Assembly: GCA_020310875.1 (NCBI GenBank)
Contig: CM035406.1
Coordinates: forward strand, 219,070,863 to 219,134,862
Direction of reading: 5' to 3'
DNA length: 64,000 nt
From: Ceratopteris richardii
Taxonomy: Eukaryota; Streptophyta; Polypodiopsida; Polypodiales; Pteridaceae
A program made the position numbers and the translations under genes. The notes under the pieces are model-generated. The model searched no databases and had not been told where the DNA came from. It saw only the letters and a list, made by a program, of their open reading frames with translations. Shown in pieces: positions 48,767 to 60,600 of this stretch. The number at the start of each line of letters is the position of its first letter. Positions within the stretch are counted from its first letter, which is position 1.

Positions 48767-48895
48767 ATCAAGGAATATAGAGGTTCCCGGTACTTCCCGG
48801 GAGGTCACCCATCCCAGTACTGTTCCCCCCAGAGCTCGCTTAACTGTGGCAATCTCTTGCCACTAAGCTACACTCTTGTGGTGTTTGAAGAAGGG
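48767..48895 (-). repeat. 5S rRNA/tRNA-like module in the A1 leader
   Basis: On the minus strand this reads TAGCTTAGTGGCAAGAG (tRNA A-box-like), then GTTAAGCGAGCTCTGG (5S A-box region), AGTACTGGGATGGGTGACC and TCCCGGGAAGT (5S C-box region, matching plant 5S over about 23 bases). It is antisense to the element and present in A2 as well. Plant Cassandra TRIMs carry 5S in their LTRs; here the 5S part is in the leader of an autonomous-type copia. Any pol III activity is inferred. Confidence 0.75.
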
Positions 48896-49789
48896 GAAAG
48901 ACTAAGGTTGACATTACCTTGAACAAGTTTTGGTCCCTCAAAGCTTCATTTTTGCTTTTTAAAGCCTATTTCTGAAGCAATTTTGGGGTGTTTTTGGAGC
49001 CATTTCGGAGTACTTTCGCACGTAGTTCTCTTCACACAGGTCCAAGAACATCAAGAAGAGTGTTCCTTGTACTTCTCAGACAATAAATATCAACCTTTGG
49101 GGCTGTATTTTCAGCCACACTCGTAAAACTACAGGTTTCTCGAGGGGTTTTCAGTTTTGGTGGGAGCAGTCGCTGCAAATTTACGCAGGTTTTTAAAGCC
49201 TAAAACATCAGAGTTGACAGACACTTGCAGGTGTTATTGGCTAGTTTTTGGGCTGTGTATTCAGCCTTTTAGTGTCATTTTACGGCATATATTGAGCACA
49301 TACACACCATGTACGCTTCGATGGATACCGCTTATGTACGTCCATGTGGGCATTGATATAGCGGTTACGTTCTTTGCATAAAGCCTTTTACGTTTGATAA
49401 AGAGGGTCATGGTGAGGTTTTCTTAACTGGGAGACACCCAGATGTCGGGGTCTCTTCGGTGATGGAGGTGGAAGACTTACCCAGCCTCCGCATAGGAGAT
49501 GTATGATAGTTGTTCATAGGTGCTCGATAAGCCTAACTGGCTTCTATTGGGTAACTGACTATATGCAGTGGAGTCAGTGATTCACTATGCAGGTAGACAT
49601 GTCAGTACTTGCAGTTTTATGATACTTTGACACTGGTCATATGCTAATTTTGTAGAGGATACTCTGGCAAAATTTTTCCAGATTTCTGGTTTAGTCAACT
49701 ATATAGTGGTCGATTTACTCCTTGATACACTTGTTTGTTGGTGTTTGGACTCTTCTAGCTCCATTATCATTCTTCAGTTCTCTACGATC

Positions 49790-52700
49790 ATGGCATCAGA
49801 GGTCTCAGGCACATCCGGTGGATCAGGGTCTAGTGCTAGCGTTCCGAGGAGGAGCTATAACTTGTAGGGCAAAGACCATTTTGAGATCCGAAAATTTGAT
49901 GGCACAAACTTTGCTCTATGGAAGAATCAGATTAAAGATGTGCTGATTCAAAGAAGGCAATGGAAGCCAGTAAATGGGATTTCAAAGAAGCCTGCTGACA
50001 TGGATGAAGATGATTGGGATGAGTTAGATGAAATGGCCAGGTCTACCATTCGCTTGCACCTGGCAGATAATGTTTACTTTACAGTATTAGACTGTGAAAG
50101 TGCAGAGGAGCTTTGGAAGAAGTTATGCAATACATATGAAAAAGAGACGGCATCAAATAAAGTATATCTGATGAGAAAATTATACGACCTTCGTATGAAG
50201 GACACAGATAGTGTTGCTGCTCATCTAAATGAGTTTGATGCCATATTCTCCCAGTTACAGGCTCAGAAAATGGATATGGACAATGAAATGAAAGCAGTAT
50301 TGTTGTTATGCACCCTGCCATCATCATGGGATACATTTTGCACAGCTATTAGCAATAGTGCACCAGGTGGTAAACTCGTCTATGATGACATATGTGGAGC
50401 ACTCTTGAGTGAGGAGATTCGTAGAAAATCTATGGTTGGCACTCAGAGTGGAGATGCATATAATGTTCGTGATTCTTACCAAGGAAAGAATCAACAACGT
50501 GGCAGGAGCAAGAACAAGGAAAAGAATGGTCAACGGAATAAGAGCAGAAGTAAATCAAGGAAGAGGGATATTGAATGCCATTATTGTCATAAGAAAGGAC
50601 ACATGAAGAAAGACTGTTATGCATTAAAGAATGCTAAAGCTAAAGGACAAAATGTTGATGGGCATGTTAAACAGTTACCTGCACCATCTACTTCGACTGT
50701 GAAGATTGAAGAAATTAATGCTATTTCTGATGATGCTTATGCGTTGACACTTGATAGTACTGTGCCATCTGAGGCACTTATGGCTGATTCTCTTTCCCAC
50801 ACCTGGCTGCTAGATTCTGGTGCTTCTTTCCATGTGACACCACATAGAGAATGGTTCTCTAATTATGCAGCAAAGTCTCTTGGTACCGTGAGACTTGGTG
50901 ACTCTTACCAGTGTGATGTTGTGGGGATTGGAGATGTGGTTGTGCAGTTCATTGACGGTTCAAAATTTACTATGCATAATGTACGCCATGTACCTCAGTT
51001 ATCACGCAGTTTGATGTCAGTTGGTCAACTTGATGACCTTGGTTACAAGGTGGTCTTCTATGTTCAGTCCTTTCGTATATCAAAGGGCAATATGGTTATT
51101 GCAAAAGGAAGGAAAGTTGGCTCACTTTACCCTTTATTTGTATCACAGAAAGAACACTTGTTAGCTGTTACTGAACAGCCTATGGCTTGTATTTGGCATG
51201 GTCGTTTGGGCCATATATCTCGTAGTGGAATGGAAAATCTTTCTCGTTCTGGCTACTTACCTGTGTTATCTTTCTCTGATTTTTCATTTTGTGAGCATTG
51301 TCAATATGGAAAGCAAACCAGAAATGTGCATAAAACGCACATTGAATCTTCAATTCAGCCTTTAGATCTTGTTCATACAGATGTGTGTGGTCCTATGCCC
51401 ACTAGGTCCTTAGGTGGTTCTCTTTACTTTGTCACTTTCATAGATGATGCTACTAGAAAAGTCTGGGTATATCCTATCAAATCGAAGGATGATGTATTCC
51501 CTACTTTCAAAAAATGGCTTGCTTCAGTTGAGACTGAAAAAGGAACTAAGCTTAAGGCTTTATGTTCAGATAATGGGGGTGAGTATACCTCACATGAATT
51601 CAGCCTTTTCTGTCAGTGTAGAGGGATTCGTAGAGAGTTTACAGCTCCTTATACCCCAGTACAGAATGGTGTAGCTGAGAGGATGAATAGAACTATTCAA
51701 GATAGAGTACTCTCTATGTTGCATCATGCAAACCTCTCACAAGGTTTTTGGGCAGAAGCAGTATTGACTGCAGTTCATGTGATTAACCTTTCACCTAGTA
51801 CTGCCAAAGGTCTGAAAGTGGCACAAGAGTTATGGACAGGGAAACCACCATATTATGATCATCTTCGAGTTTTTGGGTGTGAAGCATATGTTCATATACC
51901 CAAGAATCTTAGACAGAAGTTGGACCATAAGTCAAAGAAATGCATTTTTCTTGGATATGGTCGAGAAGGACAATTTGGATATCGCTTATGGGATCCTGAA
52001 ACACGGTCAGTGATCAGAAGTAGTGATGTCATTTTTAATGAGTCTAAGATGCATAAACAGCCGATTAAGGAGGTTGAAGTGAGAAGAGTGGTGTTTGAGG
52101 ATACTAGTCCTCCGGTTAGCATGCATAAAAATGCTGCACATAGGGATGTTCAAGAGAATGTCCATTCAGATCAGTCTGCACATGTTCCTGTTCAGCAACC
52201 ATTGAGACGTTCTGCACGTGTCTCATATCCACCTGATAGATATGTTCCAGGTTTAGATTTTGTTATGCTAACAGATGCCGGTGAGCCCTCTTGCTACAAA
52301 GAGGCTATGCAGACAGAGGATCATGTCAAGTGGGAGCGTGCCATGAAGAGTGAGTTGGATTCTATTCACAAGAATGGTACTTGGGACTTAGTACCTTTGC
52401 CAAAGGGCACGAAAGCTTTACCATGTAAATGGGTATATAAGCTGAAATTCACATCAGATAGTGCTTCTCCAAAATATAAAGCACGACTTGTTGCAAAGGG
52501 TTTTAAGCAACAACATGGTGTTGATTTTGAGGAAATCTTCTCTCCAGGGGTCAAGATGACTACTTTGCGCATGTTGCTTGGATTCGTTGCAATGGAGGAC
52601 TTAGAGCTAGTCCAAATGGATGTGAAAACAGCTTTCTTGCATGGAGATCTTACAGATGAGATCTATATGGAACAACCAGAGGGTTATGTAGTTCCTGGCA

Positions 52701-53836
52701 AGGAAAGTCTAGTTTGTAAGCTCATGAAGAGCTTGTATGGACTTAAACAGTCTCCTAGACAATGGTACCAAAAGTTTGATGCTTTTATGAAGTCCCAAGG
52801 CTATTCTCGGAGCAATGAGGATCATTGTCTCTACACAAAGAGATGTTCTGATGGCAACTTGATATGCTTGATACTTTACGTCAATGATATGTTGATTGCT
52901 GGGAAGTCCTCTTATGATTTGTCAATTCTCAAAAAGAAGTTGAGTCAGACATTTGATATGAAGGATTTGGGGGATGCCAAACATATTCTTGGCATGCGCA
53001 TTACTCGTGATAGGAGTAAAAGATGCATATACTTGTCTCAAAGTGAGTACATATCCAAAGTACTTCACCGATTCAATATGCAGGGTGGAAAGGCATTGAG
53101 TACACCTTTACCCACATATGTGAAATTGAGCAAGGATGACTGCCCCAAATCAGATGAGGAAAAGGAATTCATGACCAAAATTCCCTATCAGTCTGCTGTT
53201 GGTAGTCTCATGTATGCTATGGTAGCTACGAGACCAGACATTGCATTTGCAGTGGGAGTTGTGAGCAGATATATGTCTAATCCTGGCAAGAAACATTGGG
53301 AAGCGGTCAAAATGATTTTGAGATATCTGAGTGGCACTAAGGACAAGTTTCTATGCTTAGGTAGAGGGAAAGCATCCATTATTGGTTACACAGATTCTGA
53401 CTATGCTGGTTGTGTAGACAATCGTAAGTCTACATCAGGGTACATTTTTCATTTTGCTGGAGGTGCTATCTCTTGGAGATCTCGTCTTCAAGAATGTACA
53501 GCTGTTTCCACCACAGAAGCAGAGTATGTTGCAGCAAGTGAGGCATGTAAGGAAGCATTGTGGCTTTCTCGTCTTGCTTGTGATATGGGTTTGCCTCAGC
53601 ATGTACCTCACTTGCTCAGTGATAGTCAGAGTGCCATTGCTTTGGCTAAGAATCCGGTCTATCATGCAAAGACCAAGCACATTGAGGTGAGGTATCACTT
53701 CATTAGAGATTGCTTAGCCACTGAGAGCATTATTCTTGAGAAGGTTCACACTCAAGGTAATGTTGCAGATGCTTTGACTAAAGCTCTACCACAGGATAGC
53801 TTTCGACACTGTTGTCACTTGATGGGGGTTACTTGA
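49790..53836 (+). CDS. A1 gag-pol polyprotein, one in-frame TAG, RT catalytic Asp lost
   Basis: From ATG 49790 (MASEVSGTSG) the frame has a TAG at codon 26 (49865-49867) and is then open for more than 1300 codons. Counting codons from ATG 49790, the order is gag (DNVYFTVLDC, about residues 90-250), knuckle CHYCHKKGHMKKDC (about 263-276), protease LLDSGASFHV (about 342-351), pre-integrase HGRLGHIS..CEHCQYGK, integrase (HTDVCGP, CSDNGGEY, NGVAERMN; catalytic D, D, E), RT (about 865-1110) and RNase H (DSDYAG, STTEAEY, SDSQSAIAL). RT has YVND at 52877-52888 where YVDD is required; A2 has YVDD, so GAT became AAT. A copy with this change should not reverse transcribe by itself. Integrase before RT defines Ty1/copia. 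Confidence 0.93.
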
Positions 53837-53972
53837 TTCTTGATTTTACGCAGTCACTTGTATATTGTGTAACATGCCCATCAGGTGGGAGGTATAGTTT
53901 GTATACTTACACTCAGGTATTCTTTATCATTCTTTCTTTTTTCTCCCATAGTTACTCTGGCCATATTGGCCT

Positions 53973-53984
53973 TTAGTGGGAGAT
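53973..53984 (+). promoter_or_regulatory. A1 polypurine tract
   Basis: TTAGTGGGAGAT lies directly before the 3' LTR and is the usual primer for plus-strand synthesis in copia elements. Confidence 0.85.
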
Positions 53985-54280
53985 TGTTACCGTTAGTGTC
54001 CATGTGAAAGGCCAAATGGCCATCGGACACTTCTTTGTATATGTTCTTTAATAAAACATATAGTGGTCTGGTCAGTCACAGACTGTAAGTTTGACCGCAT
54101 TTGTAAGACCTAAGAAGTCTGTCTTCGTGCTCCCTGTGTACTGTGTTTTTTGCGTATTCTACAGCCTCTGCGAGGAGTACTATGTGCGGCGTCAGAGCTC
54201 GGTTTTCTACTCCGAGCATATCGTCATGGAGCTCTCGAGAAGGAGAGTGCAGTGCGGTGCATCGCCATCGAAATACTTCA
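53985..54280 (+). repeat. A1 3' LTR
   Basis: 296 bp, colinear with the 5' LTR with about ten substitutions, followed by the atacc duplication. Confidence 0.95.
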
Positions 54281-54285
54281 ATACC

Positions 54286-54522
54286 CAGACCATCTCATGT
54301 ATTACGATTATTTGTTGTGGAATAGGCTCTACACTCAGAGAAGCTACACATGCCACATCCGGAGGTACTTCGCCTAGTAGACTGGGATGCCTTACTCACC
54401 GATTTGGCAAAAGGACTAAGGTTAGCAGAGAACCACTTGGCAACAGATGTCGTGGAATACTCCATCCAACGGTCCACTCAACAATGGTCTGTCAAAGACG
54501 AGAGATGCAAGAGAGGGGGGAG
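54286..54522 (+). pseudogene. Element F ORF, end, and polypurine tract
   Basis: After the copia A1 duplication the interrupted frame resumes (RPSHVLRLFVVE), meets a TAG, then stays open (MPHPEVLRLVDWDALLTD, GLRLAENHLATDVVEY). It ends near the purine tract AAGAGAGGGGGGAG at 54508-54522 just before the F LTR. The strand and tract fix F as a plus-strand element whose 3' end is here. Confidence 0.6.
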
Positions 54523-55144
54523 TGTTGGTGGTGGTCAGGGCAGTCAAGGACTTACGAGACAAGGAAGCCAATGAAGAGAATCAGAGCAAAGAGAAGGTCC
54601 AAGTAGGCAAAGCAGTCAATGGAGATCCGGCAAATAGGCCTATCATTTTTCATGAATTAATATTTCCCAAATAGTGATTTTAGTCACTCCACACTATTGT
54701 AAATATCAATTTTTATTATTCCTACTCCATTTTGTACAAGCAAAGGAGTCCTCGAGCTTGAGGAGAATTAGTAGTATTTATGCACCAATTCTCATAATTT
54801 TCAGAGCTCATTTGAGCCTCCAAAATAGTCTTAGAACCTAATTTTTAACTAGGCTGGACACTAGGTCTGGACAGGACCAAAGCTAGTAAAAAACTATAAA
54901 AAGAGCTAGAGAGCTCATTTTTGGGGTTAGCTTCTTGTAGATTTGAACTTGTATGAGAACTCTTTTGCAATAGAAGTTACCCCATTGTCTCTCTCTCATT
55001 CTTGCCTTGTGCGCGCATGTGTGTGTATGTGTGTGCATGTTTGTATGCTTCTCACACACACACTCACTTGTTCGAGGTCTGCATACCATCCTCATGTCTT
55101 CCCGGATTGACATTAAAGGAGGTGCTACTCATCACTGAGCTACA
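54523..55144 (+). repeat. Element F 3' LTR
   Basis: 622 bp, TGTTGGTGGTGG to GAGCTACA. It contains a GT-rich microsatellite near 55015-55050. Paralogous to 55148-55766 and, more distantly, to 63144-63821, whose gypsy-type primer site shows the family is Ty3/gypsy-related. Confidence 0.88.
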
Positions 55145-55147
55145 CCG

Positions 55148-55766
55148 TGTTGGTGGTGGTCAGGGTAGTCAATGACTTACGAGACAAGGAACGAAGACAA
55201 TCAGAGCAAAGAGAAGGGCCAAGTAGGCAAAGGAGTCAACAAAGCTCCGACAAATAGGCCTATCATTTTTCATGAATTAATATTTCCCAAATAGTGATTT
55301 TAGTCACTCCACACCATTGTAAATATCATTTTTTATTATTCCTACTCCATTTTGTACAAGCAGAGGAGTCCTCGAGCTTGAGGAGTATTAGTAGTATTTA
55401 TGCACCAATTTTCATAATTTTCAGAGCTCATTTGAGCCTCCAAAATAGTCTTAGAACCTAATTTTTAACTATGTTGGACACTAGGTCTAGACAGGACCAA
55501 AGCTAGTCAAAAACTATAAAAAGAGCTAGAGAGCTCATTTTTGAGGTTAGCTTGTTGTAGATTTGAACTTGTATGAGAACTCTTTTGCAATAGAAGTTAC
55601 TCCATTGTCTCTCTCTCTTGTTCTTGCCTTGTGTGTGTGTATGTGTGTGCATGTTTGTGTGCTTCTCACTCACACACTTGTACCATCACTTGTTTGAGGT
55701 CTTCATACCATCCTCATGTCTTCCCAAATTGACATTAAAGGAGGTGCTACTCATCACTGAGCTACA
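55148..55766 (+). repeat. Second F-family LTR, 3 bp after the first
   Basis: 619 bp, same ends as the first copy, separated from it by CCG only. No internal region follows; the gypsy G 5' LTR remnant begins next. It is either a solo LTR next to the 3' LTR or the trace of recombination between elements. No 5-bp duplication is clear. Confidence 0.88.
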
Positions 55767-55774
55767 GACACCAA

Positions 55775-56002
55775 CGTTTACTTTCACACATGCTTTTTGA
55801 AGCCACTCTCATGTAACCACTATTTTTGACATAATGAAAGAATCCTATGAATACATGCACTTTGTGGACTGTCGAAACAGAGTGCATGGGGGGAGATTTC
55901 ACCCAATACTTCACTCTACCTCCTCTCCTTGCATATCTATTTCTTTGTGTGTTTTCAGCATTCATAACCTCTATGTGCGCATGAATTAAGATTCTGATAA
56001 CA
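55775..56002 (+). repeat. G 5' LTR, 5' truncated
   Basis: Only the end part is left; it closes at GATAACA before the primer site. The start was lost at the junction with the F-family LTR. Confidence 0.75.
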
Positions 56003-56018
56003 GTGGTATCAAAGCCCT
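56003..56018 (+). promoter_or_regulatory. G primer binding site
   Basis: GTGGTATCAAAGCCCT follows the LTR: an initiator-Met tRNA complement with GA to AA change. Plant gypsy elements of some lineages use this primer. Confidence 0.8.
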
Positions 56019-56339
56019 ATGCCCATCACTATGGAAGGGTGTGTTTCCATGCATTTTTGGCATTTAATCTCTATTTGGCTATTTGCTTCTGATTTTGATC
56101 CATGTCCATGTCTTCATTTTAGTTTTAATCTCAGTTTCGGTTTCTATTTCTGTTCCTGAACCTAAACCTACATTTACACCTATGTTTACACCTACGTTTA
56201 CTCCAAGGCATCTACTAAGGCATAGAACCTAGGGCATTACTTTGGCATCTTTGGCACCCATGGCTTTCTTGGTGACTATTAGCTATGAGCGAACCATCTT
56301 TCATTTATGAGTGGCAATAAGGAGTTTTATATTCACCAA

Positions 56340-56407
56340 GGAGGGAGGATTTGAACCCACAACCTCACTCTCACAAGGGAAGTGTTTTACCACTCCACTA
56401 TCTCTTT
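56340..56407 (-). repeat. tRNA-like sequence in the G leader
   Basis: On the minus strand TAGTGGAGTGGTAAAACAC (A-box-like) is followed about 35 bp later by GGGTTCAAATCC (B-box). The acceptor stem does not pair, so it is a tRNA-derived SINE fragment or tRNA relic, not a tRNA gene. Confidence 0.6.
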
Positions 56408-56569
56408 GTGTTGTCACTCTAGTTCTCTTTTCTTATATTTAACACAACTTCCATCTCTTGATTACTTTTTCAATTCCCAAGAACAACCCTTCCTTTTACA
56501 TTTTAATTCAAGCAATCTCAAAATTGTTTTTACATATCTAGAAAGAGGGTTTTGTTCTCTACATACCCA

Positions 56570-57675
56570 TGAACCCTACGAACACCATGGAGGATTTTAG
56601 TGAGTCATCTCTACCCGAGGTACCACTCAAGCAATAGCTCGAGCTCTTGTGGCATGAACTTTGAGGCACTTAGAATGAGATCCAAAAACATGATGAAGTA
56701 CTTCAAAAGATGCAATCTGATGAAGATAACCTTGTGAGGGTGGTAAAAGCTATTATCTCTACCCAATCTGATAGCCTGCATTCCAAGATTGGTGTGAAAA
56801 ACTACCAATTTCTATGGTTTGATGGCCATAAGGATGGCCCTTTAGTTCTTTCATGGTTATCATACTTTGACGATTTCTATTCTAATGAAACATATGCTAA
56901 AAGTGAAAAAGTCAAATTTTCCACTAACTATTTAGTAGGAAAAGCTCAGCTCTAGTAGAATGTCTTGCATCATAGCACAGATCGTCCAACAACGTGGAAG
57001 GCTTTCTAAGATAGAGTGAAGCATACTTTTCTTCCTCCTCAATATCATTTATATGTTTGTCATGCATGGACAACCTTTACATGGAAGGAGGGTGGCATTG
57101 TCACTACCCACACATTAGTTCTGACAAAATTTATTATTGGTTCGAATGCTCGAAGATATACCGGAGGATATCTTGTAGCAAAAATATATGAAGATGGTTT
57201 GGAGATGGGAATCCAAGCCAAACTTCACACCCTATGCCCTACAATGTTCAACGAGGCTATCTCTTTTGCCTATGATGCAGAGAAGGAATTTCATTCCATA
57301 ACCAAGTTGATCCATCTACAACAACCGCATCAATGATCACTTTTTGTTAAACCAACTTTTCCTATGAAGCATAATTTTAATGCTCCATCTTACTCTAGTT
57401 TTCCTTGTCCACTACAATCCAACTACTCATCTGCACTTGTTGCTTCAACTCTCCAACCTACAAAACCACCTACCTTGCAAAATTCAATAGTAGATGCCCA
57501 ACAGAAGCAACCAGGTATCACCTCTTAGAATTGTGGTAAACCTGGACATACAAGAATGAAATGCCGATTGGGACCTCTTCACATGAAACCAGCTGCAACC
57601 CAATTGCATAACATGGAGGCCCATAATGAAGAAATTCCTCTTGTTTGGACGAAGGAAGCATTGGAGAAGGACTAA
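56570..57675 (+). pseudogene. G gag remnant
   Basis: Gag frames (MEDFSESSLPEVPLKQ, FDGHKDGPLVLSWLSYFDDF, GIQAKLHTLCP) with several stops, then a knuckle-like CGKPGHTRMKC near 57533-57565 with its first Cys as CG in a frame that has a stop just before it. Weakly conserved but in the right place. Confidence 0.75.
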
Positions 57676-57681
57676 AGTACC

Positions 57682-60600
57682 TTGGGTAAAGATATCTCTA
57701 TTCATTCTTTACTTCGAATGCAAGGCACTATCAATAACAAGCTAGTTAATATTATACATGATGGTGGTAGTTCACATGATTTTATTTCACATTTATTAGT
57801 GCAAGAGCTTAAATTAAAACATTTCCTTCCTCGTATAAAGTGAAAGTTGCATTTCAAGGTAGTTGTTAGAATGTAATATGAGAAGAGCAAGATGTTACGA
57901 TTAGCATAGGCCCATATGTAGGTGCATGAACATTTTTAATTACACCTTTGCAATCTTATGATGTTATACTCAGTATGCCTTTTCGTCACCATTATAACCC
58001 ACACATTGACTACCATATGCATACCTTTAACTTTGAATTTAAAGTTCAAATACATTACTTTGTTTACATGGCATGATCTCCAACCATTTCCATTGATTAG
58101 TCATACTCAAGTAAAATATGCATTTAGGAAAGGATACAATTCATGCATTGTTTTTGCCAATGTCATAAATGATTATACTCATACACTTCCCGATGCACAT
58201 AAACCTTTCATGACTACTTATAAGGATTGTTTTATGTCTAAGTATCCCTTTGAACTACCTCCATCTCAAGGATCCTTTAACCATAGCATAGACTTAATTC
58301 TTGGTAGTTCTTCTCCTCATAAAGCACCTTATAGGCATGGCCCAATACATCAAAAGTAAATAGAAAACCAAGTGAAAGAATTAGTCCACAAAGGACTTAT
58401 AAGGCCTAGTTCTTCCCCATTTGGAGCACCAGTTCTCTTAGTAGAGAAGAAGAATAAAACTTATCGAATGTGCATTGATTATAGAGCCCTTAAAAAGATC
58501 ACAGTAAAGAATAGATACCCTATTCCTCAAATAGATGATCTCTTAGATAAATCATGAGGAGCTCATGTCTTTAGTGAAATTGATCTTAGATCGGGTTACC
58601 ATCAAATTTGTATGACGCAAAATAATATTTTCAAGACTACATTTAGAACTCAAACCAGCCATTATGAATTTATGATAATGCTCTTTGGACTTACTAATGC
58701 TCTCGCTACATTTGCATGAATGATGAACAACATTTTTCTTGATTACTAAGCTTTTGTTCTTGTATTCGTCGACGATATACTTGTTTACAATAAGAATGAT
58801 AGTGAGCATGAGAAGCATCTTAAAACAGTTTTGCATTTCCTATGAGAGAACACACTTTACATTAATCCTGAAAATAGTTACTTCTTTCAATGTAAGTTAG
58901 AATATCTAGGACATATTATTTCAAGTGAAGGCGTGCATGTAGATTCAAAGAAGATTAAATTTATAGTGGAATGGCTTACACCACAAACAAGCAAAGATGT
59001 TCGCTCTTTTCTTGGGTTGGCTAGTTTTTATAGGAAATTTGTTCGAGACTTTTCTTATTTAGCATTGCCTCTTACCTTATTATTGAAAAAGAAAAAAAAA
59101 TGCATGGGGAATTACCCAACAACAATCCTTTGAAAAACTCAAACATGCACTTTCACATGCACCTATTGTACAGTTACTTGTTTTTTCACAACCATTTCAT
59201 GTCTTTACTAATGCTAATAGTTTAGGAATAGATGTTATTTTAATGCAAAATGATCACCACATTGCATTTGAGAGTAGGAAGCTTAAGCCCTCAGAAAAGA
59301 ATTATAGTACATATGATAAAGAATTGTTAGCATTTGTGCATGCTTTGCGAATTTGGAAACACTACCTTATGGGATTTGAGGTCTTAATCAAAAGTAATCA
59401 ATAAACTATTATGCATTTATTAAATCAGCCCTTAATCTCTGATCAATATCTTAAATGGGCTTCATTCATTCAAAATTTGTGGCCCATAATCCAATATCAA
59501 CCTGGTAAAGCTAATGTTGTAGTCGATGCTCTTAGCCATTTTCCTTCACATTCTATTGTTTTGCATAATATTTTTGCAATCCAAATTCAATCCTTCCAAG
59601 AAATGATTTCCACTTATGCATTTGATTTGTATTTCTCACATGCATGGCATGAATTCAACAATGGTGCACCTTTAACTAATGAACATTATACATTTCATCA
59701 TGGGTTACTTTATTTTCAACATAGATTATGCATAATCCAAGATTTTAAAGATTTTTCCATCAAAGAAATGCATGAACCATCTTACATGGTTCATAGAGGC
59801 ATACAAAGCACCATTTTGGCTTGCAAAGATCTCTTCTTTTGGCCCCACATGGAAAAAGATATTGCACATTATGTTTCTCAATGAATTGTATGTCAGCATG
59901 TAAAACGTCATCATGGCAAACCATTTGAGTTATTAATGCGACTTCATCACATAACGATATGATTTGGACAATAGTTGATAGGTTTAGTAAATATGCATAT
60001 TTCATTCCTTGTAGAAAAACTTTGTCTACACCTTAGGCTACAAAATTATTCATTAAATGCATTTTTCCACATCATGGATTTCCTAAAGTAATGTTATCTT
60101 ATCGTGCTCTTAGATTTTGAAATCATTTTTGGGTTGCCTTATGTCAACATTTTGGTTCAAAAATAGATTTTAGCTCCTCATTTCATCCCAAACGTAATGG
60201 ACAAAGTGAGGCTACAAATAGTACTATTCTCGATTAATTACATTGTTATTCATTAGATAGTCCCAATACCTGGGATGAAAAATTGTCATTGCTTCAATTT
60301 GCTTACAATAACACCACACACACCACTATTGGTAAAGAGCTTCCCACTCCCATGTCACTCACCTTTTGAAATTATTTATGGTAAAGAGCTTCCCACTCCC
60401 ATGTCACTCACTCAAACAGATATTCCAATGGCTCATTCTATTGCTTAAGCTCACATTTCTATACTTCACGATGTTCACGAGCACATTAGGAAAAGTCAAG
60501 AATGTTATATACGTAATGTCAATACAAAATGATTAGCCAAGGAATTCAAGGAAAATGATCTTGTATGGTTGTGTATCATTAAAAGACATCTGAAAAATAT

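Larger units (their letters stand above)
48269..54280 (+). mobile_element. Ty1/copia A1, full length
   Basis: 6012 bp with 296-bp LTRs (48269-48564, 53985-54280) and target duplications atacc (48264-48268, 54281-54285). It has a primer site, a leader of 1.2 kb, one long gag-pol frame and a polypurine tract. The LTRs differ at about ten positions. It splits the extra ORF of element F. It is the best preserved element here but is probably defective (see its polyprotein). Confidence 0.96.

Noticed and set aside
48767..48895. A functional 5S rRNA gene
   Set aside because: Only the internal promoter and second-half region match; the first half is replaced by tRNA-like sequence and there is no T-run terminator in the right place.
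48411..48922. Open frames across the A1 LTR and leader
   Set aside because: They overlap the LTR, primer site and 5S-like module, are Arg/Ser-rich in several frames at once, and reappear on the opposite strand in A2.
56340..56407. A tRNA gene
   Set aside because: A- and B-boxes are present but the acceptor stem does not pair and the anticodon arm is poor.
58372..59133. Active gypsy RT in element G
   Set aside because: FVDD is present but stops occur at 58555, 58718, 58747 and 58843, so the gene is dead.
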